From assembly GCA_964017125.1 (NCBI GenBank), contig OZ024914.1, forward strand, positions 15,851,508 through 15,915,507: a stretch of 64,000 bases of DNA, written 5' to 3'. Below the pieces are notes generated by a model that had not been told where the DNA came from, did not search any database, and saw only the letters and a program-made list of their open reading frames with translations. A program made the translations under genes and the position numbers. This DNA is from Flabesymbios commensalis. Taxonomy: Eukaryota; Annelida; Polychaeta; Terebellida; Flabelligeridae. Positions 36,992 to 51,500 of this stretch are shown piece by piece (the first letter of the stretch is position 1; each line of letters opens with the position of its first letter).

Positions 36992-39900
36992 GGCAGAAGG
37001 ACAAACAGTACAGCAAAACAAGCCGCTGATGTTATAGTGCTTTATCCAGAAAGATTTTTATAATAAACATCAGTGCTGCAATTACATTCTACTGGAATTT
37101 AAAACTTACCTTATAGTGCTTTAAAACTGCATTGATAAGCCCTCCATGTTTTGAGAAATCCGACCATACTAACTGCTCACATGCCATATGACAATTAACA
37201 TATTCATTATATTAGTGCTTTGATCTGAGATACTATCATGCTCCATATCGTGCCATATGAAGGTTCGTGATGAAGTAGCTCCTATTACACTTGTGAAATA
37301 TTAGTGTACATCGTCATCATTGTTATCTACCAACCATAATCCTTGTGGCCATATTGTTTCCACTGTTTACATAGCAATACCATGCTATTTGGCTGATTTA
37401 TATGAAAATAAATAATTGTATTTTTCATGTTTGTGTTTATGAAGTGTCTATGTTTGTTTCTGTTCCCAGGAAAACCTAAACTTTAAACCAATCTTGTTTT
37501 AATATTGGTTCAATCGACAAGTATGTAAAAAACAACACAACAATATTCTCAAATGTCGCCATGAAATGAATTTTTTATTAAATATTTGGGTCACGGGCTA
37601 AAATTTAACTCGTTGATAGCACATGCTGAAGACATTTGAGCAGGATACATGAATAACGTCCCGGCAAGGAAATGTTAACGAAACCCTGAAGTCGACGACG
37701 CAGAACTCGCCATAGCCTACAGCGGACGAAAAATGCTTGCAAATTACGCGATAACTCACAACTTTTTCAGTTAAATAACATTTCTGATTTCGGCATACGC
37801 TCAAGTGTAACATAATAAAATGAATGTTAACAATAAATGTTACGAAGTAGATAAACATGATAAATGTTCGCTAAATGTCACTTTGAATCTTGCGAAATTT
37901 AAATTTGTCATTATGGCAAAAACAATGAGAATGGAACATGTTGATTCTACTGAGGGTCTACTACGGCATAACAATAATAATATAGTCATATCAGGTGGAA
38001 ATAGAGTAACAGCCTTTTTCTGTCGATTGTTATGTAGGGTTCCAGGAAACATTTAGAGGGTTTGTAAAATTTTACCCATTGACATTTTCTAAAATCCAAG
38101 ATGGCACATCATTAAAAAAGTTATAACTTCCCAAGTATTTGTGATTGAGAAATTTTGGCTAGGAATCTACTATAGGGGAAAATAACGTGATTAAAAAAGA
38201 CCATTATATAAGCATTAAAATTTAATATGGCCATCAAAAAGTTTTAAAAACCACTATAGGCCTACATGTATGCGAGACACATCACTTCGGTCTTGGTACC
38301 AATGTTTTCCACCAGGAATTCTCTCATTATTCTCAGAAAGGAAATACCTAAAGTAATAACATAAGATGAAGAACAATTATGATGTCTTAAATATGGACCC
38401 AAAAAGAAATTTAATAAAACAAGCACAGTTTAAGTTGTTTATTGTGCTTGTATAGTTAACGCAGATGTACATACCAATCACATATGAGCCATGTCTCTGT
38501 CAAAATAATAAATAAGTCTGGTTCCATATTTTAGGTCATTTTTTTCAAAATTTCTGATTATCTTCTATTATTCGTTTATTGGAGTATACAATGAATGCAT
38601 ATATTTCAATTCTGGTGGAAAATATTGGTATCTCACTCATACTCTTCCTGGCTATATGGCTATAGCACATATAGAGGCCAGTGTTTTCGCTTACCTTTCT
38701 GGTAAGTATATTGACCAGTTGTATTAGCTTAAGCAAATTATATACAATATTTGGGAAATACCTCATTTTTCATCATAATTGCCTTGAATGTAATTTAGCC
38801 AGCATAATTATCGTAATCTCCTCGGATTAGAATAATATGGTGATTATAATGTCTTGGTTTTTATATGGTTTTTATCTTCAAAACGTAATTATTAGACTAG
38901 CTAAGCATCTACCACAAAACATTTTAGAAATTTGAGTTGAATTTATTTGGTCCAAAATTTGTTAAAAAACGCTTATATGCGGCCCCGGCAGCAGACGGGT
39001 TAACTGCCCTGCCACTCTGTACTCAAACTGACCATGTAACATGACGTGTGTTCCATGAAGATCATACAGACACACAGACCACCATGAGGGATGATAACAT
39101 TATCAACGTCATAGTAACTCATTCTAACCCTCAGAACGCTGAAATATTTGTGTATAAACCATGGAGACCAACATTTCAATTTGCAATCGTCATACATATC
39201 TCAGTGTAGATCCTCCGCTTCATTTGAATACTTATCATGCTTATGTCATGGGTAAATTACCCCTATGACAATGTTGGAATGTTGATCTTCTACTTTTAAT
39301 ATCCTTTTTATGACAAATAAGTCTGTAATTACTTTTTTTATGTCAATAAATTGTCTCTCTACATACCTGAAATTTCCGAATCCGAATAAAAGTCATTGTA
39401 GCGTATATACCAGGTTTTATAAGATTGCATACATGGGAACGTGAGGACTGGGTGAGTAATGGCACTATTACGTCAAGGAGAAAGAACGAAATTCGATAGA
39501 TTTGTAAATCACAATGTACGAGGCGCGCAAAAAATCGTCATCTTAGTCTACTTGCGAAGATTACTAGCAAACATGTATGTTCTCTACATCTCCATGATAT
39601 CTGGTATCTGCAGCGATACAGCTTTATAGAAAATGTATATTTTAATATGAGGAGCCGCGTTTTAGCTACGGATTCTGAAGATTTAGATGAATATTTGCAG
39701 TACATTATAACAATGTTCTGTCAGTTTTTGATCCGAGACGTGCACATAAAACTGAGGAGCACACTACCTCTTGGTCACTGGGGCTCCTTTTGGCGATATT
39801 AGAAGTGACTTGGTTCACATATATGTACGTTGTACACATATAATTATAAAACATAATTTCTTTGTTTGTCAGATACTTGAGTACATTATGGTGTTAGATA

Positions 39901-42900
39901 ATCCACATAGCTCACGTCGTTATTCGTATGGTCACCAGGTTTTTTCTCCGTTTTATATGACGAAAATTGAAAATCTAATGAGGGAGGATGGGAAAAAAAT
40001 AAAATAAAAAATCTTGGACCTATTTCTGGAAAAGGAAGTGAGGGCGACAAAAAAACTGTGCACCAATTTATGGAATAGTTAATGAGGGCGACAAAATTAT
40101 TTTTTTTTGGACTAATTTTAGAAAAAAGTTAACTAGGTTAATGAGGGCGCTGAAAGAAATAAAATGCGGGCGCCGGGTAGAAAACCACATGTTTTTTTGG
40201 TAATGCGCGACCTTAATCTAATGAGCGCGCTCATGTAAAACAGAGAAAAAACATAGTGGACTATAGGTCCGCTCCATAGTAACACACCCTTTGGTACATA
40301 ATCATACACAGAATGTTTAATGTTGCAAATAGTGATAAACCCACTGTACAAATACAACTACCACTCACTACATTAGTTGTATAGGCAAAATGCTTTAGAT
40401 GAGATCATGTAACATTTCAAATACGATTACATGTATTATTTTGCTATGTCGAACAAAACAATACCGGTATCCCGAAAGTGTCAGATACAATACAATGTGG
40501 AGGAATATGCACAGCCAGCCAATATTCTCAATTTCAATTGATCCACATCTTAGCTATGTGATTTGTCAAGATGATCATCTCGACCAATCACATGCCCGAG
40601 ATCTGGGTCAATCGCGTTCAGAAATACAGGAGCCAATCCCATTAAAAATCTTACAATTAAGATTATCTCAACTTCTTGTCTGTCAAATTAAAAAGTTAAA
40701 TGTTCCTAACTTTTCTAATCGAAGTGAGAGAACGGTAAGATAATCTTAAGATTACCCAGTAAATACAAAACATTTGTATAACATTAGTATAATGTTGGAC
40801 CAACGTCGAAGACGTTGGGACGACGTTGTACAAATGTTATATAAATGTTTTGTGTTTACTGGGTATCTCAGGCGCGTAGCACCGTCTGTTCTCCACTTTT
40901 TCACTGTTTTTAACTAATATACATTTTTAGAACTTTTGACTACCCAGAAATTTAGTTTCGTTCTCTGCCACACACCTTCAGCCTTTTAATGTCTGGTATA
41001 TTTGTGGGAAATGTGGCCACCCCAGTGCCTCAGTTCAGCATCAGAGCTAATAAAGTTCGAGCACCATGCTTTGTAGGCATAACATAACTGAACAATAAAC
41101 ATTATGTCTCACATTGGATATAACGTTTTCTAATATGGGTACTATTAGCCTTGGAATAAGATGTTCTTTATGGTATATAAATAATAATAGTGAATGGAAA
41201 CATATAAAAAGAGTAGAGGATGTCTAGGAATATCACAATGTATCAATGGAATAAATTAAAACATTTTCCTCGTTAACATTTTGACCATTATTATAATATT
41301 TTTCAAAACATAGCACCATCGTTTCATATAGACAGTCAAGCCTTGTACTACTTTCTCCTATATATTTTAAACAGGTGTTTGCAAGATCTCGAATATAATA
41401 TATGTTCTTTTACTTTATGTGGTAAGGATACATTTCCCAAATCCTCAACATGCCTTATAATTGATCTAGTGAAGATCGCGAGATTTGACCGTGAAGAGCA
41501 TTAAGTGTAATATATACAAATGTGTTCAAAAGTGTCTCATAAACAGATGATTATGTCATGGGTAAACCCAAGTAAAGTAGATTCATATTCTAACATCGTG
41601 CAAAATAAACAGCAAGCGCAGTATATCGACATTAGTGCTAAAATACACAAAGTAAAATATTATATAAATATATTTCTAGTATGTGAGGAAAACTCAATAC
41701 AACATAATAAACGTTCTGACGTAGTATACAAAACGCTTGAATGATACTTTTAATACAAAAACATAAGATACATTACAAACATAACAGATATGAGACAAAC
41801 ATCGGGGTCTGATTTAACAAACTTGCATCTGACTCAAGTCAGTTGTTAAAAACCGATACCTGGTGTTAATAGCGTTGAACATGGCGCGATTCAACACTTT
41901 AATTGAATATACTTGGTCCATATGTATGTGACCTTACATATTGGCTAAGACTGCATATATCACCGATGATAGAAATACACCCTTAACAAGGTATTATATA
42001 TCACAGTTAATTTATGACTAGTTTTTTTTGTGCTAGTAATTAGTCATACGAGTGTTAGAGCAATAATTTGTTGACTTTTCTGCTCTCTAATTAACATAAA
42101 TATTCCCCCCCCCCCTACTTCGGTTGGATAGGATATACTATTAAAGGGACCCCGTCCCAAGGTTTTATAACACAAAATCGCACAGATAATAATAACAACT
42201 AAAGCAATTTTTGCTTTTAAAAGCCATTAAAACGTTTAATCTGAAGAGGGCTCTCAAAACTATCGCTCAAAATTAAACAAAAAACAGAATCTGCCTCAGC
42301 TTTGGATTTTTGTGGCATTAGCTTATATATATTCCCCGAATATCATGTTGTTATAATTTCAATCAAATATTTTTATCGTCAGTGTCCCAAAACAGACAAA
42401 GCAATAACGCTATAGTAGCAGGTGGGTGCATAGTGGGGAATGTTATCGGAGACAAAGCGGTGGCACGATCTCTGGTACAAAATGTTAACCCTTAATGTCG
42501 CGCTAAATCAAAAACTTGGGGTTGTGTCTCGCTGCCACGACCTACAAATTCAAGTGGGTGAATGCTCCTTATATTTGCTTAATTTGAGACGAAACTTTTT
42601 CAAATATTGATGTTTAAACACCCATTTTATTCCCAATAACTGTGATTTTAACGTGCAAATTAAAACAGAATCAAAACGAATCTAGTTGAGCTAAGCGCTT
42701 TAATCCTTTCAGATGACCGATTTTCGGAATCTGACGTCAATAGAAGTCTAAAGTCGATTTTTGCACTGAATGAGTTGAATATTTATAATGGCCATAGAAC
42801 CATAACAAAAATAATAGTGTTGGGCCGGCATCGTAAACGGTGAAACAATATTGACCCTTTCAGGCCTGAATTAATCATTGTCATCTTTATCCACTACAAG

Positions 42901-43350
42901 CCGCAAATTGCTGTCGCAATTCTTGACTTGCAGTGGTTGAAGATGACTTGAAGTGGGTGGCAAATGAAATAAAATATTGTTATTATTGAAACAGTTCCAT
43001 AAAATAAATTGTTCTAAACCCCATACATTTCAGGAAATCAAATCATTCTTCAGAGATGCAATATCATGCTTTGATGCACCGTGAGGGTTCAAACATGTCA
43101 AAGGGTTAAAAAAAACGTTGGCAGAGGCATTTAGAACACAGTTGGGTTAATATTGAGATGACAGACAAACATTAAATCAATATCGAACATCTAGTATTCT
43201 GTGGAGTATTTACATGTGAGTGGTTTCTGTGGAGTATTTACATGTGATGTAGATATGATTAAAACTTGGTGTTTCTAAATCTCCACTTGGTGGCGCTGAA
43301 GGCTAACGCCACCAGCACAGTGGCTCCACCTGTGCCACCGGCGACAATGA
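36992..43350 (+). repeat. 3' flank and region D of unit 3
   Basis: It contains AATAAA at 37062-37067 and 37407-37412, then sequence matching the unit 1 flank and region D but more diverged. Unit-specific features are replacement of most of the 16.5-kb hairpin near 39500-39620, a complete CCCAGTAAACAC foldback at about 40756-40862, and insertions near 42020-42190 and 42495-42605. The homology to the array ends at about 43350, after CACCGGCGACAATGA. No gene is recognised. Confidence 0.78.
40756..40862. mobile_element. CCCAGTAAACAC foldback MITE
   Basis: The ends ACCCAGTAAATACAAAACAT and TGTTTTGTGTTTACTGGGT are inverted repeats, and the centre holds ACGTCGAAGACGTTGG. Units 1 and 2 keep only about the left half at the same site. 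Further members are at 45030-45138, 46690-46802 and 54890-54998. Confidence 0.8.
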
Positions 43351-44285
43351 TAAAAACACGCTTCCTGCAATAAATTAAAATAAACACATAATCAGAATGA
43401 TGGTAAAGCTAGTATTCTTATGACAAGTCTTTATGTCGTTTCTGTAAACTGTAATTAGTATAGACAAATATGTCTGTAAACAGGTGAAGACTTTGTATTT
43501 ATGTCAAAAAAATATATGTCTGTCTGTCTAGTATAGGGCTTGAAGTTTCGTTTTCCATATTCCATATAGATGTGGTGAATTGTATCTCCCCTTATTAGGC
43601 AACATTCTTTTTTATAAATAATTAGTCTTTTGTCAGAAATATTGAGATTAATCTGTTAATTGAAATGCCATTATTCAGCACAACGTCGAAATTTAGAAAT
43701 AAATAATTTCAGACCAAACAGTTGCAAATCTTGATGTTTAAATACATGAGATAGATATTTATTGACGACGGTAAGTCTATGAAGATTTTTGCGTCATTAA
43801 AATGAACATAATTTTTTTATGTACATGACTATATACAACAACCAATTATTGTGTTTAAATACACATTTCGTTCTTAATGGGGGTGATGTAAACGGCTAAT
43901 AAAGCAAATTTAAAAATAATATATTCGTGATCAGGGGTGAAAGTGTTATTATAGATTACACAACAAATACGAGACGTTGATACAATGCTGGTTTAATGTT
44001 CGGTCACTGTCTACGACACTGACCCTATCTGACGTCTGCAGACGTCAGATACTGACGTATAAAGACGATTTCTGCGCTGAAATAATGAAAAGATTTCTAA
44101 TGGTCGTAGACACATACCATAGGTATTCAAATGAATCAGAAAGAGCTAACTAAGACATTTATGATGATTACAAATGGAAAAAACTCCTTCGGTTTCGACG
44201 ATTTATGCAAAATTAATTCAGCGTTTTAAACATGTTAAAAAGGGGTAAACCAGCATTGGATCAACGTCTCGTGTTTGCTGGGTTA
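43351..44285. other. Intergenic, with a TIR element at about 43965-44285
   Basis: No gene is recognised. About 43965-44285 begins AATACGAGACGTTGATACAATGCTGG and ends with its near complement (CCAGCATTGGATCAACGTCTCG then TGTTTGCTGGG), so it is probably a larger, related terminal-inverted-repeat element. Its interior shows no coding signal. Confidence 0.5.
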
Positions 44286-44530
44286 TTATGACACTGACCA
44301 GTTATCCTTGTTACAGCAGACTATTTGCCGTCCATCACGGCAGCAGTCCACATCCCCAGTGGCGTAGTTATCAGGATTAATACAGTCCACGTAGTTATCC
44401 TTTCTGTATGTAGGCTGACTTGGGTTCACAAGACATTCACGACGCACTGGCTTCTCTGTCAAGGCAAAGAGGTTGGTCAAGGTAAAGGTGTATAGTCTGA
44501 TATCAGGATAGCAGGTCTGAAGACGTATCA
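44286..44530 (-). other. Candidate cysteine-rich exon, uncertain
   Basis: A minus-strand open segment follows an acceptor-like CGTCTTCAG (44530 downwards) and ends in a stop at 44286. It reads TCYPDIRLYTFTLTNLFALT, continues through a lysine/arginine-rich stretch, then a run with six Cys in about 30 residues (including DCINPDNYATGDVDCC and IVCC). I recognise no domain. It lies about 1 kb beyond the stop of the galactosyltransferase. The end of that gene's exon 6 does not join it in frame, though exon 5 (phase 2) could reach an internal acceptor near 44509. It may be an alternative terminal exon, part of another gene, or chance. Confidence 0.25.
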
Positions 44531-44733
44531 GCCGACCTTACATTCTACCCTCTGGTCACGTCACGTCAATAGACCTGCCCCAGTATTCATGTATTCTCAA
44601 AGTAGTTATATCTTAGGCATGCGACTGATCGATATGGCCATCTCAACCAATCACGCGCCTATGATATGGGTCAGTCGCCTTGAGAAAACCACCCCTGTTT
44701 ATTATTGCCATTTCAGAGGAGCATACCCCACAG

Positions 44734-45260
44734 CCACAGGTATTGTCAACTGTCAAAATTCGCAGGACAAGGGTCCCCCAGAATGCAATAGTGCCCGTGG
44801 GTAGGCCAAGGCCCTATTCCATAATAATACTAAATATGCGTTTCATACCCAAAGCCTCATTAATGCAAGTTCTCAAATCACAGCAAGTTCATATATACTT
44901 GAGCGACATCTATGAGTTAATGATTCAAAGCCCTTGACCCTTGCCCCTACTTGGTCACTGGTTTGCAAACAAACTTACTGTTTTACTGTGGGGATGTGGA
45001 AACGACCTGACTCCACAGCTTGTATTGACACCCAGTAAACACAAAACATTTGTATGACTTTATGCAATGCTGGACCAACGTCAAAGACGTTGGGCCGACG
45101 TTGTATAAATGTTATACAAATGTCTTGTGTTTGCTGGGCAGTAGGACTTTCTCTCAAACATTGTACATTTATCCATTGTTGGCTCAATGTTGGGCCAGCG
45201 TCGCAGACGTTCGCCTAACATTAAAACAGCATTGGATCAATGTCTCGTTTAAGTAGTATC
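44734..45260. repeat. Local duplication with foldback MITE, copy 1
   Basis: This stretch matches about 46385-46880, sharing GTCAACTGTCAAAATTCGC, AATAGTGCCCGTGGGTAGGC and the CCCAGTAAACAC foldback (here 45030-45138). It lies just beyond the galactosyltransferase stop, while its partner lies in the last intron of that gene. A minus-strand AATAAA at 44698-44703 is a possible polyadenylation signal for the galactosyltransferase. Confidence 0.75.
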
Positions 45261-45521
45261 TTGTAATCAGTTCAGTGGCTATATTAATGCCGTCAATCTG
45301 TACTCAATAGGCTACTGTTGGCTTACACTTGACCGTCCCAGGCATGCACATTTTGCAGTTGAATGACCACATTACAATTTCCGTCCCACCAGATACTCAT
45401 TTACACCTGAGTAAAATTTTCGAAATAAGACGTCAAAATATTTCATATTGCTAGTTGGAGTTACTTGAAGTTATCGAAATAAAAAACAATACTAATTAGA
45501 TGTTATAATGTTATTAGCGCA

Positions 45522-48500
45522 CTAACCTATAGATACAGATATATGTGTGTAGAGCGTTTCGTCCACTCTATGCTTCTCGTACTTCACTGTGTTAAAACCA
45601 TCATCAGTGTAAGCGTTAGGCTTGAAACTATAACCAGTGTATCTACAAAAACATAGGTACTTTGAGGTACTCTGGATGTCGAACTTAGTTAGGGTGCTGG
45701 TCACCTGTATTCGACATCCTGATGTACACAATTTTATTTACAATTGCATATTTGTACGATTATTGTATATATTTGTGTATATAAAGCCTAATAAATAAAT
45801 AAATTATTAAAGTTATATTATATCAATAAAATGGTACGTACATACAACGAAATCTGCATCAGGATTCAGTATTAAGTGTTCAATATTTATGTTATTCCTA
45901 TTGGAACGACTATAAACTGATAAATAACATATATCTACCAATTTTACCGCTGGAAGTGTTTTTTCCTTCTTTTGAAGCTGGAATTGCAACCGTAATGTCC
46001 AGCTTCAAATGAACGAAAAGTGTATATTGATGAAAAAGGAATTTTTTAAGTACATGGACATCTACAACAAAATATTGGATGAATTTTATTGACATTTTTA
46101 CTGAAATAATTACATTTGGGAGATGTCTTTTCTGATAAATACAACTATTTCTCGTCATTTAATATATACACGTGCCCAGCAATACCAGGGGTAGGCCTAA
46201 TATTACTACCATAACTATGCTATCTGCTACCACAAACTATTTTCAGAGCCATTTTATCCGTTTTGAAACGTCTCTCGAGACGTTAGATACGGGTGTAGAG
46301 CATCAATGGTTAACCATTTCGCCGCTAATCACGACTATAGTCTTCTTTAATCGACCAAATCACTGATATTGGGAATGAAATGACTGCATAAAGGTATGGT
46401 CAACTGTCAAAATTCGCGGGACAAGGGTCCCACAGAACGCAATAGTGCCCGTGGGTAGGCCAAGGCCCTATTACATAATATACTAAATATGCGTTTCATA
46501 CCCTAAGCCTCATTAAGAGCAAGCTCTCAAATCACAGCAAGTTCATATACTTGAGCGACATCTATGAGTCAATAATTCTATCTAATCTCAAGGCCGTTAG
46601 TCCTGGATCTTAGCAGGTCGTTGGCCTGCAAACAAACTGACTATGTTACTGCGGGTATCTCGAAACGGGTTGACACCACGCTTGTACCGACACCCAGTAA
46701 GCACAAAACATTTGTATGACTTTATACAATGTTGAACCAACTTCGAAGGTGTTGGGCCGACGTTGTATAAATGTTATACAAATGTTTTGTGTTTGCTGGG
46801 CAGGAGGACTTTCTTTCAAACATTGTACATTTCTCCAATGCTGGTTCATTAAAACAGCGCTGGGTGAGTGTCTCGTTGGAGTAGTATTCAGTCTTGTAAT
46901 CAGGTTACTGAATCAACCACACTGTACTGTATGCTGAAGGCTTACACGCAAGCGAGTTTAGAACGTGACTCTATCTATAAACATCAAGATTTGCAAATGT
47001 TCGATCTCAAATTAAACAAATATGAGTAATTCTCACCCACTTGAGAGTGGGTGAAAAATGAAATAAATTACCTGAGCGGGTAGAAGGTTAAATAATTACA
47101 TGTGTTACCTTCTAGGATTGGGGGGATTCCCCGGATCCTGTTTGGCGAGGTGATCCATCATCAGCATCCGTCCCAGCGGCTCAGGATGCGTCTGGATCTG
47201 TAGATTTCTGTGGATAACTCTATAACAACGATCAATATCATAGCTGGCTTTAATCAAGATCTACTGATCATGCTGAGGCTTATAGCATTGTAACGTTATA
47301 TCACAAGATTACAGATGAAACGAGTACTTTTGTACACCTTATTAATGATATTTATATCATTGAATTATGGATAAAACAAATATTTATCAGTTTGTATACA
47401 GTTTTCTATGAAAGGAAAACGCAAAACCATTACAGTTAACCAGTAAACACGAGCCTTCTACCAATGTTGGGTTAATGTTGGGCCAGCGTCGAAGACGGTG
47501 GCCCAACATTAACCCAACATAAGGCGAACTTCTCGTGTTTGCTATGTAGCCGACTACATATAATATGCAAGTCCATGCAAGATGACAGCATGTATATCAT
47601 CGCCTTGGAAATTAGAAGGTGCTATTTTTACCGCCACTTTACAAAGAGGCAGTGAAGCACCTACTAACTCTAAGGAGACAATATGTAGTGATCAACTGCA
47701 TTACCTGTCGCTCACACTTTGTTCGCTCTTCTAGAGACGTGTGGCCTACGTGACCATTATCACGTCCCACTGTATTGCGTTTAAAACCAACATTGGTTTA
47801 ACATATTGTGTTTTCATGTACACAGGAAGCGCTTCCAGTAAGCTAATTAAAGCCTAATTGCCCATCAACCACCTTCTGGGTCAAGACCTATCCTTGTGTG
47901 AAATATTCAGTTCAAGGTGTTCGCATCAACATGACATACATACATATATATTCGAACACTTGTTACAGTGTTACTTTAGCCGCTAATAAAAGCGTTCAGC
48001 AGTAATTATATATGGCAATCTTCGTCATTTCATCTATTTGTCTATGTTTTAGTGGATACTGCTGATTGATAAATGGGATCGTATAATGTTTCATTTAATT
48101 TAAACGATGACTATATTGGAGTTAGCTAACTGGAATTTTTACCCATGTTGAGCATGATGAAGTTGACGCGATTTGGTGGTAGAAAATAATTCAGATTTGT
48201 CCGAAGGAGGTCCTTTTTTTCAAATCTGTTTGATTGAAGGTATGTTTCACTTTAAAACCCTTAAAGCGATACATTAGGTAATTGTTTCACCCACTTTAAG
48301 TTGTATGTCGCTACCACGACCCACAACTTAAAATGGATGAAAACAACTCATATTTGTGCAATTTGTAACCAAACATTCGGAGATCTTGATGTTTGAATAA
48401 TCATTTTATTCTTACTAACTGTAATTTAATCGGCTAATAAAACAAATAAAAAACGAAAATAGTCGCGCTTAGCCGCTTAACCCTTTAACCGCCAAATTAT

Positions 48501-51500
48501 TCAATTTGAATTTTCACCCACTTGAAGTTGTGTCTCGCTGACGCGATCCACAACTTCAAGTGAGTGAAAATTATTCAGATTTGACAAAATGGAGGTCAAC
48601 TCTTTTCAAATATTGCTGATTGACGTCACATTTCATCTATAACATGTTTAAGAGGTGGTACTTAATGTGCTAATAAAGAATGAAAACCCGAATATATGCG
48701 GCACCGGAGGTTAAAGGGTTAAGGGTTAAGCTGTAGGCCTACTGCTATAAACATGATAAAAAATGAAAACGGTTTTAGTAAGTCGTGATTGTTGTTAAAA
48801 GTGTTAACCCAATGACATGAGTTGACATATACCTGTATACTGACCTATTATAGACATCATCATCTTCACCTCCCCATCCAAAATAGTGATTGGAGAAGCC
48901 GTTGATGAGGTGCACGTGCTCAGCTGACAACGCCAGAACACCACCCGTAAAACCTTTATACAATTTTCTAAAAGAAAGACAATGATTTCCTTAGATTATT
49001 ATACTTTATATACTTTCTTTGAATCACAAATCAAATGGTGAAAATGACGAAATGATATTTTACTATACATCCATTTTAACAAGAGATAGATAACAATTTG
49101 TCAATTTAAAACACGAGGTTGGGAGTCCGAATAAGACATTGTAATTGATAGCAAATGAAAACTACTAACATATATAATAGGTTCTATGCGATAAATGAGT
49201 AGACTTAAAGCATTGAACACCTTCTTTTCGAAATTAGACCAACATAAATGACAATGTCTATTCATTGCCAGCGTTGAGTAAATATACTTTTACTGTAACA
49301 AAAATTCGAGACGTACATGTCCCTTTAGAAAATGACAAGTTCGTCCCTTTTATTTCTATGAGAGGACAAAATGTCTGGTAGTGCACAATTTTGAAGCGAG
49401 TCCACGTGGCATTCCGTGGTCCGAAATGTGCATGACTGAAAATAGGTTTATTTCCATTGCAGAGTATTAAATCACTTTTACAAGATAGAGTCCTTTTGTC
49501 ACTGTCAAAATTTAGTGATACATACAATTATTTTGGTGATACATACTTATAATTATTAGTGCTCATATACGCTCCTAGATGTAAAGGTGACTGTACACAA
49601 TTATATAGTGTGAGATCATCAAGAGGCAATAGATCGACATCATGGAATATGTAACAAGTGAACTGTCCAAGTCTCCGAGCCTCAAGGAAGCCTATGTTCA
49701 TCAGAGAGGCTCTGTTAAACAGTGCTGGCTCTATCTAAAATCACAAAAATCATGATAATATTTCGTATTCTTAACGTGACTAAAATCACAAAAGGTAAGC
49801 GTTGTAAGCATGAGAAGTTTTGATATAAAAATGACACTTGGACGCATGGGTCAAGTCCGTTTTGTATCTGACATGAACCTAACTTTGAGCAGATGAATTT
49901 ATCACCGTTTCACTTGCATGTGAAAGTACCAATATCAGAATTAGATGGTAAGCTTCTAGATGTACAAGTATGTCAAATGAGAAATATGAAAATACAGTTT
50001 TGATTGAGAAACATACATAAATATGATAAACGTACGTTTGATATGAACATGAGCAGAGAAATGATAGGCCCATCCCACAGGAAATCTTTTTGATAATATT
50101 AATTGTCTTTCAATTCTATTTGGTATTGAAAATGTGAGAGGGTTAAAATAATCTTAAGATTAATAATATTCAGCATGTTAAATGTTAAGATGTCTAGTAT
50201 ATTGTGACACCCTGTACCCTTGCAGTCAGACACACCTGTTCGATGACAAAGATCTGGTACTGCAGCTGCTGCCTCTGCAGAAAGGAATGCATGTAGCGAA
50301 GAAACAAATCCAAATGTTTCCGCCTGTCCCGATACGGAACAATTATCGCCACTTGATGGCGTGGAAGACAGTCACGTGGTTTCCAGCGTCCGCCTGTCTG
50401 TACATTGTCTAGATCCTGAGCTGATCCGTAAAGAGATACGTTCTTCTTGGGTGGTGTTAAATTGATAGCTGAACAATCATAAACATTTAAATTAATCCTT
50501 CTGCTGCTGAATTAATTGTTTGTATGTTTTGTCATTTAAACTGACATTGCTAACGCAATTTTTTAGCTTTAAATGACAAAAATACGTTTATTTAGGAAAA
50601 AAAACTTATATCGCAGCTTGAGTTATTTGACGAAATGGCCATCTGCCACCAGGTCACAGTGGATTTTCGTTTCGTTTGAAACATGCCTTAAACCATATAT
50701 ATTGCCTAGCAGGACAACTGTTAAGCATTGCCCACCGAGATCTTGCGAACTAAATATTCGCGAGAATATTTATTGCGATCGCGTACAGTAGAACCTCGCT
50801 TATGACGTGGTCCGCTTATTGAGGTGGTCCGGAACCGATGTCATGCTGTATGTACTTTTTTTGCCATCATTATAATTTGTATACAGTACTGTATGTGAAC
50901 TAGTGAAGTAAATTGATAAATAGAAAAAAATATATATAAAAACAATAGCCGTAACAGTAGGACTAAGAAGACAAATCAAAATAAAATAAGACCGCTGGAC
51001 AGCCTGCAAATTCAAAAAGACTTCTGTTATCATGTTGATGCCATCGTGTTTAGTAAATTGCTGTTAAACTAGATTTGCCTGAGGGGCAAAGCTTGAGTCT
51101 CCCCCCGCCCCACATAGTACATTAATTATAGAGAAATGCAGTGTTGTCACCAGATTTTTATGTAAACCACATGAAAATGTGATGTCAGAATCACACCGAA
51201 ATCTATTCAACATATGGCCAGGGTAAGTTGCTTCCTTGGAACAAATCGGCGAAGCAGTTCAAGCTCTTCAGAATAACATGTGATTCGTCGGCCATCTTGA
51301 ATTTTGTTCAAAAAATGAAAAAAACGATTTTCCTGACTTTTTTCTCAGGGCCTCTGAGCATACACAAAAGATAAAATTTGAGCTGTATAACCACATTACC
51401 AAAATTAGATAATAGCCAAAATAAGCAAAACTGAAATATCAGCTAAAACCTTGAAAAGTAAAAAAATATAAGTTTTTATTATCACAATCACACAAAAAAC

